Part shown: positions 7,499 through 15,585 of the stretch, piece by piece | Layout: each line of letters opens with the position of its first letter | Position numbering within the stretch: position 1 is the stretch's first letter | Assembly: GCF_000379685.1 (NCBI RefSeq) | Contig: NZ_KB903253.1 | Location: forward strand, 163,186-227,185 | Reading direction: 5' to 3' | From: Catelliglobosispora koreensis DSM 44566 | GTDB taxonomy: Bacteria; Actinomycetota; Actinomycetes; Mycobacteriales; Micromonosporaceae | DNA: 64,000 nt | Translations under genes and position numbers: made by a program | The notes under the pieces: model-generated | What the model was told of the DNA's origin: nothing | What the model saw: the letters and a program-made list of their open reading frames with translations, nothing else | The model's database searches: none

Positions 7499-10400
7499 GT
7501 GTCTGCCTTACGCCGCGTCCTCGCGTGCGTGGTGCTAGCGTCCGCGTTCCTGCTGGCACCGGCACCCGCGCAGGCTGCCGCTTTCTCTGTCCTAGTCTTT
7601 TCGAAGACAGCCGGCTTCCGGCATGACTCGATCCCGGCTGGAATCGCCGCGATCCAGGCTCTCGGAACGGCGAACAACTTCACGGTGGTGGCGACGGAAG
7701 ACGCCGCCCAATTCAACGACGCCAACCTGGCCAACTACGCCACCGTGGTCTGGCTCAGCACCACCGGTGACGTCCTCGACGCCACACAGCAAGCCGCGTT
7801 CGAGCGGTATATCCGCGCGGGCGGCGGTTACGTCGGCATTCATGCCGCGGCCGATACCGAATACGGCTGGGCGTGGTACGGCAACCTAGCGGGCGCCTAC
7901 TTCTCCAGTCACCCGGCCGTCCAAAGTGCCACGGTCAAAGTGGAAGACCCGGCGCACGCTTCGACGAGTGGGCTCCCGGCCAAGTGGACGCGCACGGACG
8001 AGTGGTACAACTTCCAGGCCAACCCGCGCCCGAGGGTCCACGTGCTGGCGTCGCTGGATGAGAAGACGTACTCACCTGGTACACCCATGGGGTTTGACCA
8101 TCCTATTTCCTGGTGCCAAGAGTTCGATGGCGGAAAGTCTTGGTACACCGGCCTTGGCCACGCCAACGAGACCTTTAACGACACCGCGTTCCGCAATCAC
8201 CTGCTCGGCGGGATCAACACGACCGCTGACGCTGTCGCCAGCGATTGCAAAGCGAGCCTGAACGGCAGCTTCCAAAAGATCGCGATCGACTCCAACACGA
8301 ATAACCCGATGGAGCTTGACGTCGCTCCCGACGGCCGCGTGTTCTACATCGAGCGCGACGGGCGGGTGCAGATCATTCTGCCCGCGGGCGGAACCGTCAC
8401 AGCGGCGACGCTTCCCGTCTTCACGGGTAACGAGGATGGGCTGCTGGGCATCCGGCTCGATCCCAACTTCGCCAGCAACGGGTTCATTTACCTTTATTAC
8501 TCGCCCAACACCGGCGGCCCGCGCAATCAGATCTCCCGCTTTACCGTGTCGGGCAACAGCCTCAGCCTTTCCACTGAAGCTGTTCTGCTGCAAGTCACCA
8601 CGCAGCGCAACACGTGCTGTCACGCTGGCGGGAGCATGACCTTTGACGCGGCCGGAAACCTTTACCTGGCAACGGGTGACAACACCAACCCGTTTGAGTC
8701 AGACGGTTACTCGCCACTGGACGAACGATCCGGGCGGCAGGACTTCGACGCGCAGCGCACGTCTGGCAACACGAATGATTTGCGCGGCAAGATAATCCGG
8801 ATAACGCCTCAGGCCAACGGCACCTACACCATTCCGGCTGGCAACCTCTTCCCATCGGGGACGGCGAACACGCGGCCGGAAATCTTCGCGATGGGCTTCC
8901 GCAACCCGTTCCGCATCGGCGTCGACAAGGCGACGAATACGCTCTACGCGGCGGACTATGGACCGGATGCGGGCGCTCCCAACGCCAATCGCGGTCCTGA
9001 AGGGACCGTCGAGTGGAACGTCGTGACGGCGGGAAACTATGGCTGGCCTTATTGCCATGGCAACAACTATGCCTATCACGACTGGACGTTCCCGTCTGGC
9101 CCGAGTAACGGCGCGCACAACTGCAACGCGCCAGTTAACAACTCCCCCAACAACACCGGGCTGCAGAACCTTCCGCCCGCCAAACCCGCTACCGTGGACT
9201 ATGACTACGGCGGCAATCCGCTGTTCCCGGAAATCGGTGGCGGCGGTGCGCCGATGGGCGGCCCGGTCTACCGCTACAACGCTTCGCTGAACTCCTCGCG
9301 CAAGTGGCCTGCCTACTGGGATGGCAAGGCGCTGTTTGGCGAGTGGAACCAGAACAAGATGTACACGATGCAGGTGACCGCGGATGGAAGGTCGCTTGTG
9401 GACATCAACCAGCTGTTCGCTGGCATGAACGTGTTGCGCCCCATGGACTTGGAGTTTGGCCCGGATGGCGCGATGTACCTGATCGAGTGGGGCACCGGTT
9501 TCGGCGGCAACAACGCCGACTCTGGCGTCTACCGGATCGACTACCTGCCAGGCGACGCGGCACCGATCGCCGTCGCGAGTGCGACGCCGACAAGCGGCCC
9601 GACTCCGCTGACGGTGCAGTTCTCCAGTGCGGGATCAAACGATCCGGGCGGCCAAGTCATCACGTATTCGTGGGCGTTCGGTGACGGCACCACGTCAACG
9701 GCGGCCAACCCGTCCAAGACCTACAGCATCGCGGGCAACTACACGGCGGTGCTCACGGTCCGGGATCCGGGCGGAAAGACCGGCACGGCAAGCGTTCCGA
9801 TCAGCGTGGGCAACACGGTCCCGGCCGTGAACATGACGTATCCGCTCGACGGCGGCTTCTTCGCCTGGGGCGATCAGATCCGTTACACCACAACGGTCAC
9901 CGATCCGGACGAGACCATCAACTGCACGCGGCTCGTGCTGCAGTACTACCTCGGCCACGATGAGCACGGCCACCCGATTCAGAACTACACTGGCTGTTCC
10001 GGAAGCGTCGCCACCGCCTCGAATTCGGGGCACGGCGATGACGCTAACGTCTTCTCCGTCTTCGAAGCGGCCTACACCGACAACGGTGGCCTGGTTGGCA
10101 GATCCAACAAGGTCCTGCAACCCAAACACAAACAAGCAGAACACTTCTCTGGTACGGGGCGAGCCCCCGGCGGCATCGGAACAGGTGACCCCGGAGTCGT
10201 CCGTGAGGCAACCGGTGATACCGCTGGAGGGTTCCAGAACATCGGTTTCATCGAGGACGGCGACTACTGGTCCTACACGCCCGTGAATCTGTCCAATATA
10301 GACTCGATCCGGTTCCGCGCCGCTTCCCCCGGCGGTGGTCGCATCGAGGTCCGCACCGGTTCAGCGAGCGGCACGTTGCTCGCGACAGCGACCGTCGGAT

Positions 10401-11986
10401 CGACGGGTGCCTGGCAGACCTACGCTGACTTCACGGTTGCCATACCGGCATCAACTGTCAGTGGCCCGCTGTTCTTCGTCGTCAAGAACCCCACCGGCGG
10501 CACGGGAACCGGCGGCATTCTCAACGTGAACTGGGTTGATTTCAACGGCCGCGGCATGGCTGACACGGCTGGACTGTCCGTCTCGCCGTCTTCGCTGAGT
10601 TTCGGCAACCAGAATGTTGGCACGACATCGAACCCGCAGAACGTCACCATCAGCAACCCGGGCACAGCGTCCGTCCCGGTTCCGGCTCTTTCGGTGACCG
10701 GGCAGTTCACGCAAACCAACAATTGCCCGACTGCCCTTGGCGCTGGTGCTTCATGCACCGTGCAGGTGCGGTTCGTGCCCACGTCGGCCGGGGCCAAGAG
10801 CGGGACGCTCAGTGTGGCACCGTCCAATGTGGCACTGTCCGGCACAGGTGTCAGCTCAACGACGAACCTGGCTCTGGGTAAACCGGTGACCGCCAGTTCG
10901 TCCAATGGCGGATTCCCCGCGTCCAACGTCAACGACGATAACGCTTCAAGCTATTGGGAAAGCAACAACAACGCCTTCCCACAGTGGATTCAGGTCGATC
11001 TCACGGCACCGTCCTCGGTCGCTTCGGTAACGCTGAAGCTGCCACCACCAGCCGCGTGGGCGACCCGGACCCAGACGCTGACCGTGCAAGGCAGCACCGA
11101 TGGGTCCAACTGGACAACCCTTTCCCCGTCAGCGGGACGGGTGTTTGACCCGGCGACCGGCAACACGGTCAACATCGCGTTCACGGCGGCGGCGGTCCGC
11201 TATGTGCGCGTGACGATAACGGCGAACACGGGCTGGCCCGCCGGTCAGCTGTCGGAGTTGCAGATCTTCGGCGGCGCTGGTGGCGGTCCCGTGTTCGGGG
11301 TGTCACCGGTCTCGCTGAACTTCGGCTCGGTCAACGTGGGCAGCACAAGCAATCCGCAAACGGTCGTGCTGTCCAACACCGGCACCGCGGCCGGATCGGT
11401 CAGCGTGAGCGCTCCAGCGCAGTTCGCCCAGACGAACAGCTGCGGCTCCACGCTCGCGGCCGGAGCGTCATGCAACATCAGCGTGACGTTTAGCCCAACC
11501 TCAGCCGGTGCCAAGTCAGGCAACCTGACGGTGAACGGTCTGACCGTGGCGCTGTCCGGCAGTGGCGTGGGCGGATCGTCCAACCTCGCGCTGGGCAAGC
11601 CTGTCACCGCTTCGCATACGCAAAACTACGTGCCGTCCAACACGGTCGACGCTGATGTCAACAGCTACTGGGAAAGCCCCAATAACGCCTTCCCGCAAAG
11701 CATCACGGTCGACCTGGGCTCGTTGTGCTCGCTGACTTCCCTTGTCCTGCGGGTGCCACCGGGCTGGGGTTCACGCAATCAGACACTGTCCCTTTCGGGC
11801 AGCACCAACGGCTCCTCGTACACCACCATCGTGGGCTCGGCGAGTTATTCGTTCCCCGCTGGAGGGTCCGTGACCGTGAACCTGCCTGCAAATACGACGG
11901 CCCGCTATGTCCGGCTCACCTTCACCGCCAACACCGGCTGGCCCGCGGCTCAGCTGTCGGACCTGCAGATCATCGGCACGGTCTAG
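7499..11986 (+). CDS. Giant secreted ThuA / PQQ-type sugar dehydrogenase fusion with CBM6 and two F5/8 domains
   Basis: The protein is 1,495 residues. The GTG start follows aaggag with good spacing. The domains in order are: signal peptide (1-27, ending APAQAAA); ThuA glutamine-amidotransferase-like fold (about 28-250, VLVFSKTAGFRHDSI); a six-bladed glucose/sorbosone dehydrogenase propeller (about 255-685, DVAPDGRVFYIERDGRVQ, a CCHAGG calcium/PQQ-type site, ATGDNTNPFES); PKD (about 690-775); CBM6 (about 885-1020); then twice an ASPM/SPD2-type Ig domain followed by a discoidin (F5/8 C) domain to the end. The likely role is extracellular oxidation of sugars or glycosides held on a polymer surface. 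ThuA is known from trehalose 3-keto metabolism in rhizobia. It is a one-gene unit with a terminator at 12000. Confidence 0.88.
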   Translation: MSALRRVLACVVLASAFLLAPAPAQAAAFSVLVFSKTAGFRHDSIPAGIAAIQALGTANNFTVVATEDAAQFNDANLANYATVVWLSTTGDVLDATQQAAFERYIRAGGGYVGIHAAADTEYGWAWYGNLAGAYFSSHPAVQSATVKVEDPAHASTSGLPAKWTRTDEWYNFQANPRPRVHVLASLDEKTYSPGTPMGFDHPISWCQEFDGGKSWYTGLGHANETFNDTAFRNHLLGGINTTADAVASDCKASLNGSFQKIAIDSNTNNPMELDVAPDGRVFYIERDGRVQIILPAGGTVTAATLPVFTGNEDGLLGIRLDPNFASNGFIYLYYSPNTGGPRNQISRFTVSGNSLSLSTEAVLLQVTTQRNTCCHAGGSMTFDAAGNLYLATGDNTNPFESDGYSPLDERSGRQDFDAQRTSGNTNDLRGKIIRITPQANGTYTIPAGNLFPSGTANTRPEIFAMGFRNPFRIGVDKATNTLYAADYGPDAGAPNANRGPEGTVEWNVVTAGNYGWPYCHGNNYAYHDWTFPSGPSNGAHNCNAPVNNSPNNTGLQNLPPAKPATVDYDYGGNPLFPEIGGGGAPMGGPVYRYNASLNSSRKWPAYWDGKALFGEWNQNKMYTMQVTADGRSLVDINQLFAGMNVLRPMDLEFGPDGAMYLIEWGTGFGGNNADSGVYRIDYLPGDAAPIAVASATPTSGPTPLTVQFSSAGSNDPGGQVITYSWAFGDGTTSTAANPSKTYSIAGNYTAVLTVRDPGGKTGTASVPISVGNTVPAVNMTYPLDGGFFAWGDQIRYTTTVTDPDETINCTRLVLQYYLGHDEHGHPIQNYTGCSGSVATASNSGHGDDANVFSVFEAAYTDNGGLVGRSNKVLQPKHKQAEHFSGTGRAPGGIGTGDPGVVREATGDTAGGFQNIGFIEDGDYWSYTPVNLSNIDSIRFRAASPGGGRIEVRTGSASGTLLATATVGSTGAWQTYADFTVAIPASTVSGPLFFVVKNPTGGTGTGGILNVNWVDFNGRGMADTAGLSVSPSSLSFGNQNVGTTSNPQNVTISNPGTASVPVPALSVTGQFTQTNNCPTALGAGASCTVQVRFVPTSAGAKSGTLSVAPSNVALSGTGVSSTTNLALGKPVTASSSNGGFPASNVNDDNASSYWESNNNAFPQWIQVDLTAPSSVASVTLKLPPPAAWATRTQTLTVQGSTDGSNWTTLSPSAGRVFDPATGNTVNIAFTAAAVRYVRVTITANTGWPAGQLSELQIFGGAGGGPVFGVSPVSLNFGSVNVGSTSNPQTVVLSNTGTAAGSVSVSAPAQFAQTNSCGSTLAAGASCNISVTFSPTSAGAKSGNLTVNGLTVALSGSGVGGSSNLALGKPVTASHTQNYVPSNTVDADVNSYWESPNNAFPQSITVDLGSLCSLTSLVLRVPPGWGSRNQTLSLSGSTNGSSYTTIVGSASYSFPAGGSVTVNLPANTTARYVRLTFTANTGWPAAQLSDLQIIGTV

Positions 11987-11999
11987 TAAATCGCAGTTC

Positions 12000-12028
12000 G
12001 GTCCCCTCTGCCAACAGCAGAGGGGACC
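12000..12028 (+). terminator. Hairpin terminator
   Basis: A perfect 12-base-pair stem (GGTCCCCTCTGC and complement) with a five-base loop (caaca) begins about 13 bases after the stop codon of the ThuA fusion gene and precedes the MFS gene. Confidence 0.8.
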
Positions 12029-12061
12029 GGCCCCCGCCCGTTGCCGCGCTAGAGTCGGCAC

Positions 12062-13327
12062 GTGTCGTATCGCCAGGACCTGAGCCTGCTCAAAGACCGC
12101 AAGTTCAGCCTGCTGCTAGCCGCCCGCACGGTTTCCGTCTTCGGCGCTTCTTGTGCCCCGGTGGCGCTGGCGTTTGGCGTGCTTGAGCTGCCCGGAGCCA
12201 CAGCCACCACGCTGTCAGTCGTGCTCGCCGCCAACACGGCACCAATGGTGGCCTTCATGTTGTTTGGCGGCGTTATCGGGGACCGGTTCCCGCGGCAGCG
12301 GGTGATGATGACCGGCGAACTCATGAACGCGGTTTCCTGCCTGGCGCTATCGGCGATGCTTTTCACCCACTGGGCACCGCTTCCCGCACTCGCCTTGGCG
12401 TCAGCCGTTGGCGGCATTGGATTAGCGGTCTTCTGGCCCGCCTTGATCGGCGTCGTGCCCGAAGTCGTTCCAGCGCACCAGCTTCAGTCGGCCAACGGCT
12501 TGCTCGGGCTCGGCATGAACTCAGCCCGCATTGGCGGCATGGTCGCCGGTGGCACGATGGTCACCCTGATCGGTGCGGGCTGGGCTCTAGCCACATCGGG
12601 ACTGTTGTTCGCTGCCGCCGGCTTCCTGATCGCCGCGCTCGGCCGGCGCACCACGATGGCCGCCCGCCCGAAACCGCAAACGGTGCTAAAGGAACTGCGC
12701 GACGGCTGGCACGAGTTTCACAGCAGGCAATGGCTTTGGGTCGTCGTAGCCCAGTTTTCGGTTCTAGTGATGGCGATGCAAGCCGCGCACGGTGTGCTCG
12801 GCCCTGTCGTGGCCAAGCACGAACTCGGTGGTGCTAAGGCATGGTCGGCGATTCTGGTCGCCCAGGCCGTGGGAATGCTTGCCGGAGCGGTCATCGCCAT
12901 GCGCGTGCGCCCGAAGCGGCCGATTCTGGTCGCCACCTTGATGATGTTCGCCGTCGCCTTGCCGTCCCTGTCACTGGGCGTCAACGCTCCTTTGTGGATA
13001 GCTGTCGCCGCCGGGTTCGCGATGGGCGTCTGCTTCAACATTTTCGGCGTACTGTGGAACACCACGATGCAACGGGAAATCCCCGCGGAATCCCTGTCCC
13101 GCGTGAGTTCCTATGACGCGCTCGGGTCATTGATGTTCGGCCCGCTCGGCATGCTTGCCGCCGGCCCCGTCTCCGAAGCCGTTGGCGCCAGGCACGCGTT
13201 GCTCGGTTGCGCGGCGATCGTTTCGATGGCGACACTCGCCGCACTCACCAGCCCCGCCGTGCGCAACCTGCGTGCCCGCCCGGCCGAAGACCCGCAGCCC
13301 CTCGTGCCTGCCACCAGCGCCGCTTGA
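12062..13327 (+). CDS. MFS transporter (EntS/drug-efflux type)
   Basis: The protein is 421 residues with about 12 membrane helices. It starts at a GTG, SYRQDLSLLKDRKFSLLLAA, which matches the N-terminus of actinobacterial MFS exporters. The loop between helices 2 and 3 reads GGVIGDRFPRQRVMM, the family's G-x-x-x-D-R-x-x-R-R-like motif. Proton-driven export of a small hydrophobic molecule, drug or siderophore is likely; the substrate is unknown. No ribosome binding site is visible within 12 bases of the GTG, and a TAGAGT box sits about 10 bases upstream, so a leaderless message is possible. It is followed after 24 bases by a small zinc-ribbon gene. Confidence 0.88.
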   Translation: MSYRQDLSLLKDRKFSLLLAARTVSVFGASCAPVALAFGVLELPGATATTLSVVLAANTAPMVAFMLFGGVIGDRFPRQRVMMTGELMNAVSCLALSAMLFTHWAPLPALALASAVGGIGLAVFWPALIGVVPEVVPAHQLQSANGLLGLGMNSARIGGMVAGGTMVTLIGAGWALATSGLLFAAAGFLIAALGRRTTMAARPKPQTVLKELRDGWHEFHSRQWLWVVVAQFSVLVMAMQAAHGVLGPVVAKHELGGAKAWSAILVAQAVGMLAGAVIAMRVRPKRPILVATLMMFAVALPSLSLGVNAPLWIAVAAGFAMGVCFNIFGVLWNTTMQREIPAESLSRVSSYDALGSLMFGPLGMLAAGPVSEAVGARHALLGCAAIVSMATLAALTSPAVRNLRARPAEDPQPLVPATSAA

Positions 13328-13351
13328 CCGATGGCCTTAGGCTGCCACCTC

Positions 13352-13528
13352 ATGACGACACCGCAGCTCGCGTGCCCGCTGTGCCAGAGCACCGGCTTTC
13401 AGCAAGAAGAAGGCCGTCTCGACAGCAAGTGGGGCTTGACCTCACACAAGATGACCCTGCTGATCTGCACGAACTGCCGCTATATCCTGCACTTCTACGA
13501 CCGCAACTCCATCTTCGACTTCGACTGA
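13352..13528 (+). CDS. Small zinc-ribbon protein
   Basis: The protein is 58 residues from the ATG at 13352. An in-frame ATG at 13331 would add seven residues and cannot be excluded. Two CxxC knuckles, ACPLCQ and ICTNCR, about 28 residues apart form a zinc ribbon, ending in an acidic tail (DRNSIFDFD). It resembles the small nucleic-acid-binding zinc-ribbon family (DUF2082-like). It is expected to be cytoplasmic with an RNA/DNA-binding or structural role; the partner is unknown. It may be co-transcribed with the MFS gene upstream, 24 bases away. Confidence 0.75.
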   Translation: MTTPQLACPLCQSTGFQQEEGRLDSKWGLTSHKMTLLICTNCRYILHFYDRNSIFDFD

Positions 13529-13535
13529 CCGGAGG

Positions 13536-14699
13536 CTAGGTGCGGGTCCAGCTGAGGATGCCAAGGCACATCTCATCGCTAGTTCCCTCTCCCCAAACGA
13601 CGTAGCGCGGTTCGAGACCACGCAGGGCCGGCAGTTGCTGGCGCAACGACGCGTCGTGGGTGCAGGTCACTCGCACGATGTCGCCTGCCTTTACCGTCAC
13701 CGGTTCGGCGAGGGGACGGGCTCCCTGGTCGTCGAAGTCATACACAGGAACATCGAGCAAAACCTTTGCCTCAGGCGTACCAGGATGAAGCTCCACCTTG
13801 ATAGACCGGCCCAGAAGGTGCATGTGCCCGGCTGCCGCTTGGATGACCCCGGCTTCGCGCGCCTTGTGGTCACAGCTTTGCACCGGTCCCGGCTTCGGTT
13901 TGCCGCCACTGCACAACAGGAGGAGCCCGCCGATCGTGGTTCCGGATTGATTCCCGAAGCGGGACCACACATCGATGAGCGCCCTGTCACGGTTACACAG
14001 ATTCCCCGATTCGGTTGCGGTGCACGGGAGTTCGACCGGCGCGACCAAGAGCGTCGTCTGCAGTGGACGCATCGAGGACCCACCGTCGTTGAGGCGCAAC
14101 CGGATCCCTGATTGGTCCGTCCCGGCTTTGCCTTGTGCGCCCAGCAGGTTGTAGTGGATTTGCATGACGATCTGGCTGCCGGCGGGCATCTCGTAGCCGA
14201 TGTCATTGGCGAGCACGATCTCGTCGCCGCCCGGCGCCCACGCGGCGATCCAGGCCGCGCCACTGGCCAGGCCACGCGTGCGCGGATCGCCTCGCCCGAT
14301 GCCGGTGCCGCCGAAACAGGTCCATCCGTCACCGTCGTCTTCGCTGTCGAGATCCCTGGCTTGAGCCACATCGTCGGGGGCGACACGGAAGAAGATCGCG
14401 TGGTGCACCAGCGCTGGGTTCTGCGGCAGGAACTGGCTGCCGGTCACGAAGGTCCGCTGGGTGAATCCAGGGTCAACCAGGAAGCAGCGATACTCATCGG
14501 TGCCCCGGTCAGGTTGCGGTGTGAACGCCCGCTCCATCTTCAGCTCGGTGAACCGCTCCCCCGCGCGCAACGGCTTGGGCGGCGCCACGCTGAACGTATG
14601 TGTCGAGTGAGCGTCTGCCGTGGACGGCGGCTGTTGCTCCTGGGGCGCCGTGCACCCGGCTAGCACCAAGACAGTCAAACCGGCGAGAACCCGCTTCAT
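13536..14699 (-). CDS. Secreted lipoprotein resembling copper type II (PHM-like) monooxygenases
   Basis: The protein is 387 residues. The signal peptide ends in a lipobox (LAGC, Cys16), so it should be anchored outside the membrane. The copper ligands of the PHM/DBM family can be traced: H99-H100 (ALVHHAIFF) and H182 (VMQIHYN) for the first copper site, H292-x-H294 (AGHMHLLG) and M377 (DEMCLG) for the second. The full set suggests an active ascorbate-dependent copper monooxygenase rather than a relic. The substrate is unknown. It stands alone, convergent with the zinc-ribbon gene and divergent from the hydrolase gene. A copper-binding role without catalysis is the alternative. Confidence 0.8.
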   Translation of the reverse strand: MKRVLAGLTVLVLAGCTAPQEQQPPSTADAHSTHTFSVAPPKPLRAGERFTELKMERAFTPQPDRGTDEYRCFLVDPGFTQRTFVTGSQFLPQNPALVHHAIFFRVAPDDVAQARDLDSEDDGDGWTCFGGTGIGRGDPRTRGLASGAAWIAAWAPGGDEIVLANDIGYEMPAGSQIVMQIHYNLLGAQGKAGTDQSGIRLRLNDGGSSMRPLQTTLLVAPVELPCTATESGNLCNRDRALIDVWSRFGNQSGTTIGGLLLLCSGGKPKPGPVQSCDHKAREAGVIQAAAGHMHLLGRSIKVELHPGTPEAKVLLDVPVYDFDDQGARPLAEPVTVKAGDIVRVTCTHDASLRQQLPALRGLEPRYVVWGEGTSDEMCLGILSWTRT

Positions 14700-14766
14700 G
14701 ACTCCGACGTTACGCGCCGGTAGCCCGCCAGGACATCGCCTCTTACCTGAAAATTACCATGAAGGC

Positions 14767-15585
14767 ATGCTGGGTAAGGCTGGAGTGATCGTGAAGCCCG
14801 TGCTGGTGCTGCTAGTGATCGTGGCACTGCTGATGCTGCTGATGTGGGCGTTTCAGCGCAAGCTGATCTACTTTCCGGACACGGAAGATCCGGGCGCGGC
14901 TCACCTGGCTATCGCGGGGGCGCGGGACGTCACGCTGTCCACTGAGGACGGACTTGAGCTGAAAGCCTGGTTCGTGCCCGCGACGGCAAACGACCGTGGC
15001 ATACGCTTCCTGGTCGCGCACGGCAACGGCGGGAACAGGGCCGGAAGAGCGCCTTTGGCCGAGGCCCTCGCGGCGCAGGGCTTTTCTGTGCTGCTATTGG
15101 ACTATCGCGGCTATGGCGGCAATCCGGGCAGCCCGACGGAGCAGGGCCTGCTGCTCGACGCCAAGGCCGCGCTCACGTTTCTCGGTCCCGGGCCGGTTGT
15201 CTACTTTGGGGAGAGCCTTGGCACGGGTGTGGTCACAGCGCTCGCGCTTGAGCATCCGCCCGCGGCACTGATCTTGCGCTCGCCGTTCACAAGCCTGCCC
15301 GACGCCGGTGCCGTGCACTATCCGTTCCTGCCGGTGCGGCTGCTGGCCCGGGACAAGTTTCCGGTGGCCGATCACGTGGCTCGCCTCGGCGTACCCACGG
15401 TGGTTGTTTATGGTTCTGATGATTCGATCGTGCCGGCGGCTCAAAGCCGTGAAGTCGCCAAACGGGCCGCCGGCCCGGTGACCGTGGTCGAGGTCAAGGG
15501 CGCCGACCATAACGACCGCGTCCTGCTCGACGGCCCCGAACTCATCGCCGCCGTTGTCAGCGCTCTCCCGGCACCGAATCGCTAA
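14767..15585 (+). CDS. Membrane-anchored alpha/beta hydrolase (ABHD13/BEM46-like)
   Basis: The protein is 272 residues from ATG 14767; a GTG at 14791, with ggag five bases upstream, is an equally good or better start (264 residues). An N-terminal membrane segment (VLVLLVIVALLMLLMWAF) is followed by a hydrolase core: oxyanion strand HGNGGN, nucleophile elbow GESLG, acidic residue in YGSDDSIVP, and histidine in KGADHND. This is the complete Ser-Asp-His triad of the ABHD13/BEM46 group, whose substrates are mostly lipids, thioesters or esters. Its tail overlaps the tail of the facing ATPase gene by 29 bases. Confidence 0.87.
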   Translation: MLGKAGVIVKPVLVLLVIVALLMLLMWAFQRKLIYFPDTEDPGAAHLAIAGARDVTLSTEDGLELKAWFVPATANDRGIRFLVAHGNGGNRAGRAPLAEALAAQGFSVLLLDYRGYGGNPGSPTEQGLLLDAKAALTFLGPGPVVYFGESLGTGVVTALALEHPPAALILRSPFTSLPDAGAVHYPFLPVRLLARDKFPVADHVARLGVPTVVVYGSDDSIVPAAQSREVAKRAAGPVTVVEVKGADHNDRVLLDGPELIAAVVSALPAPNR

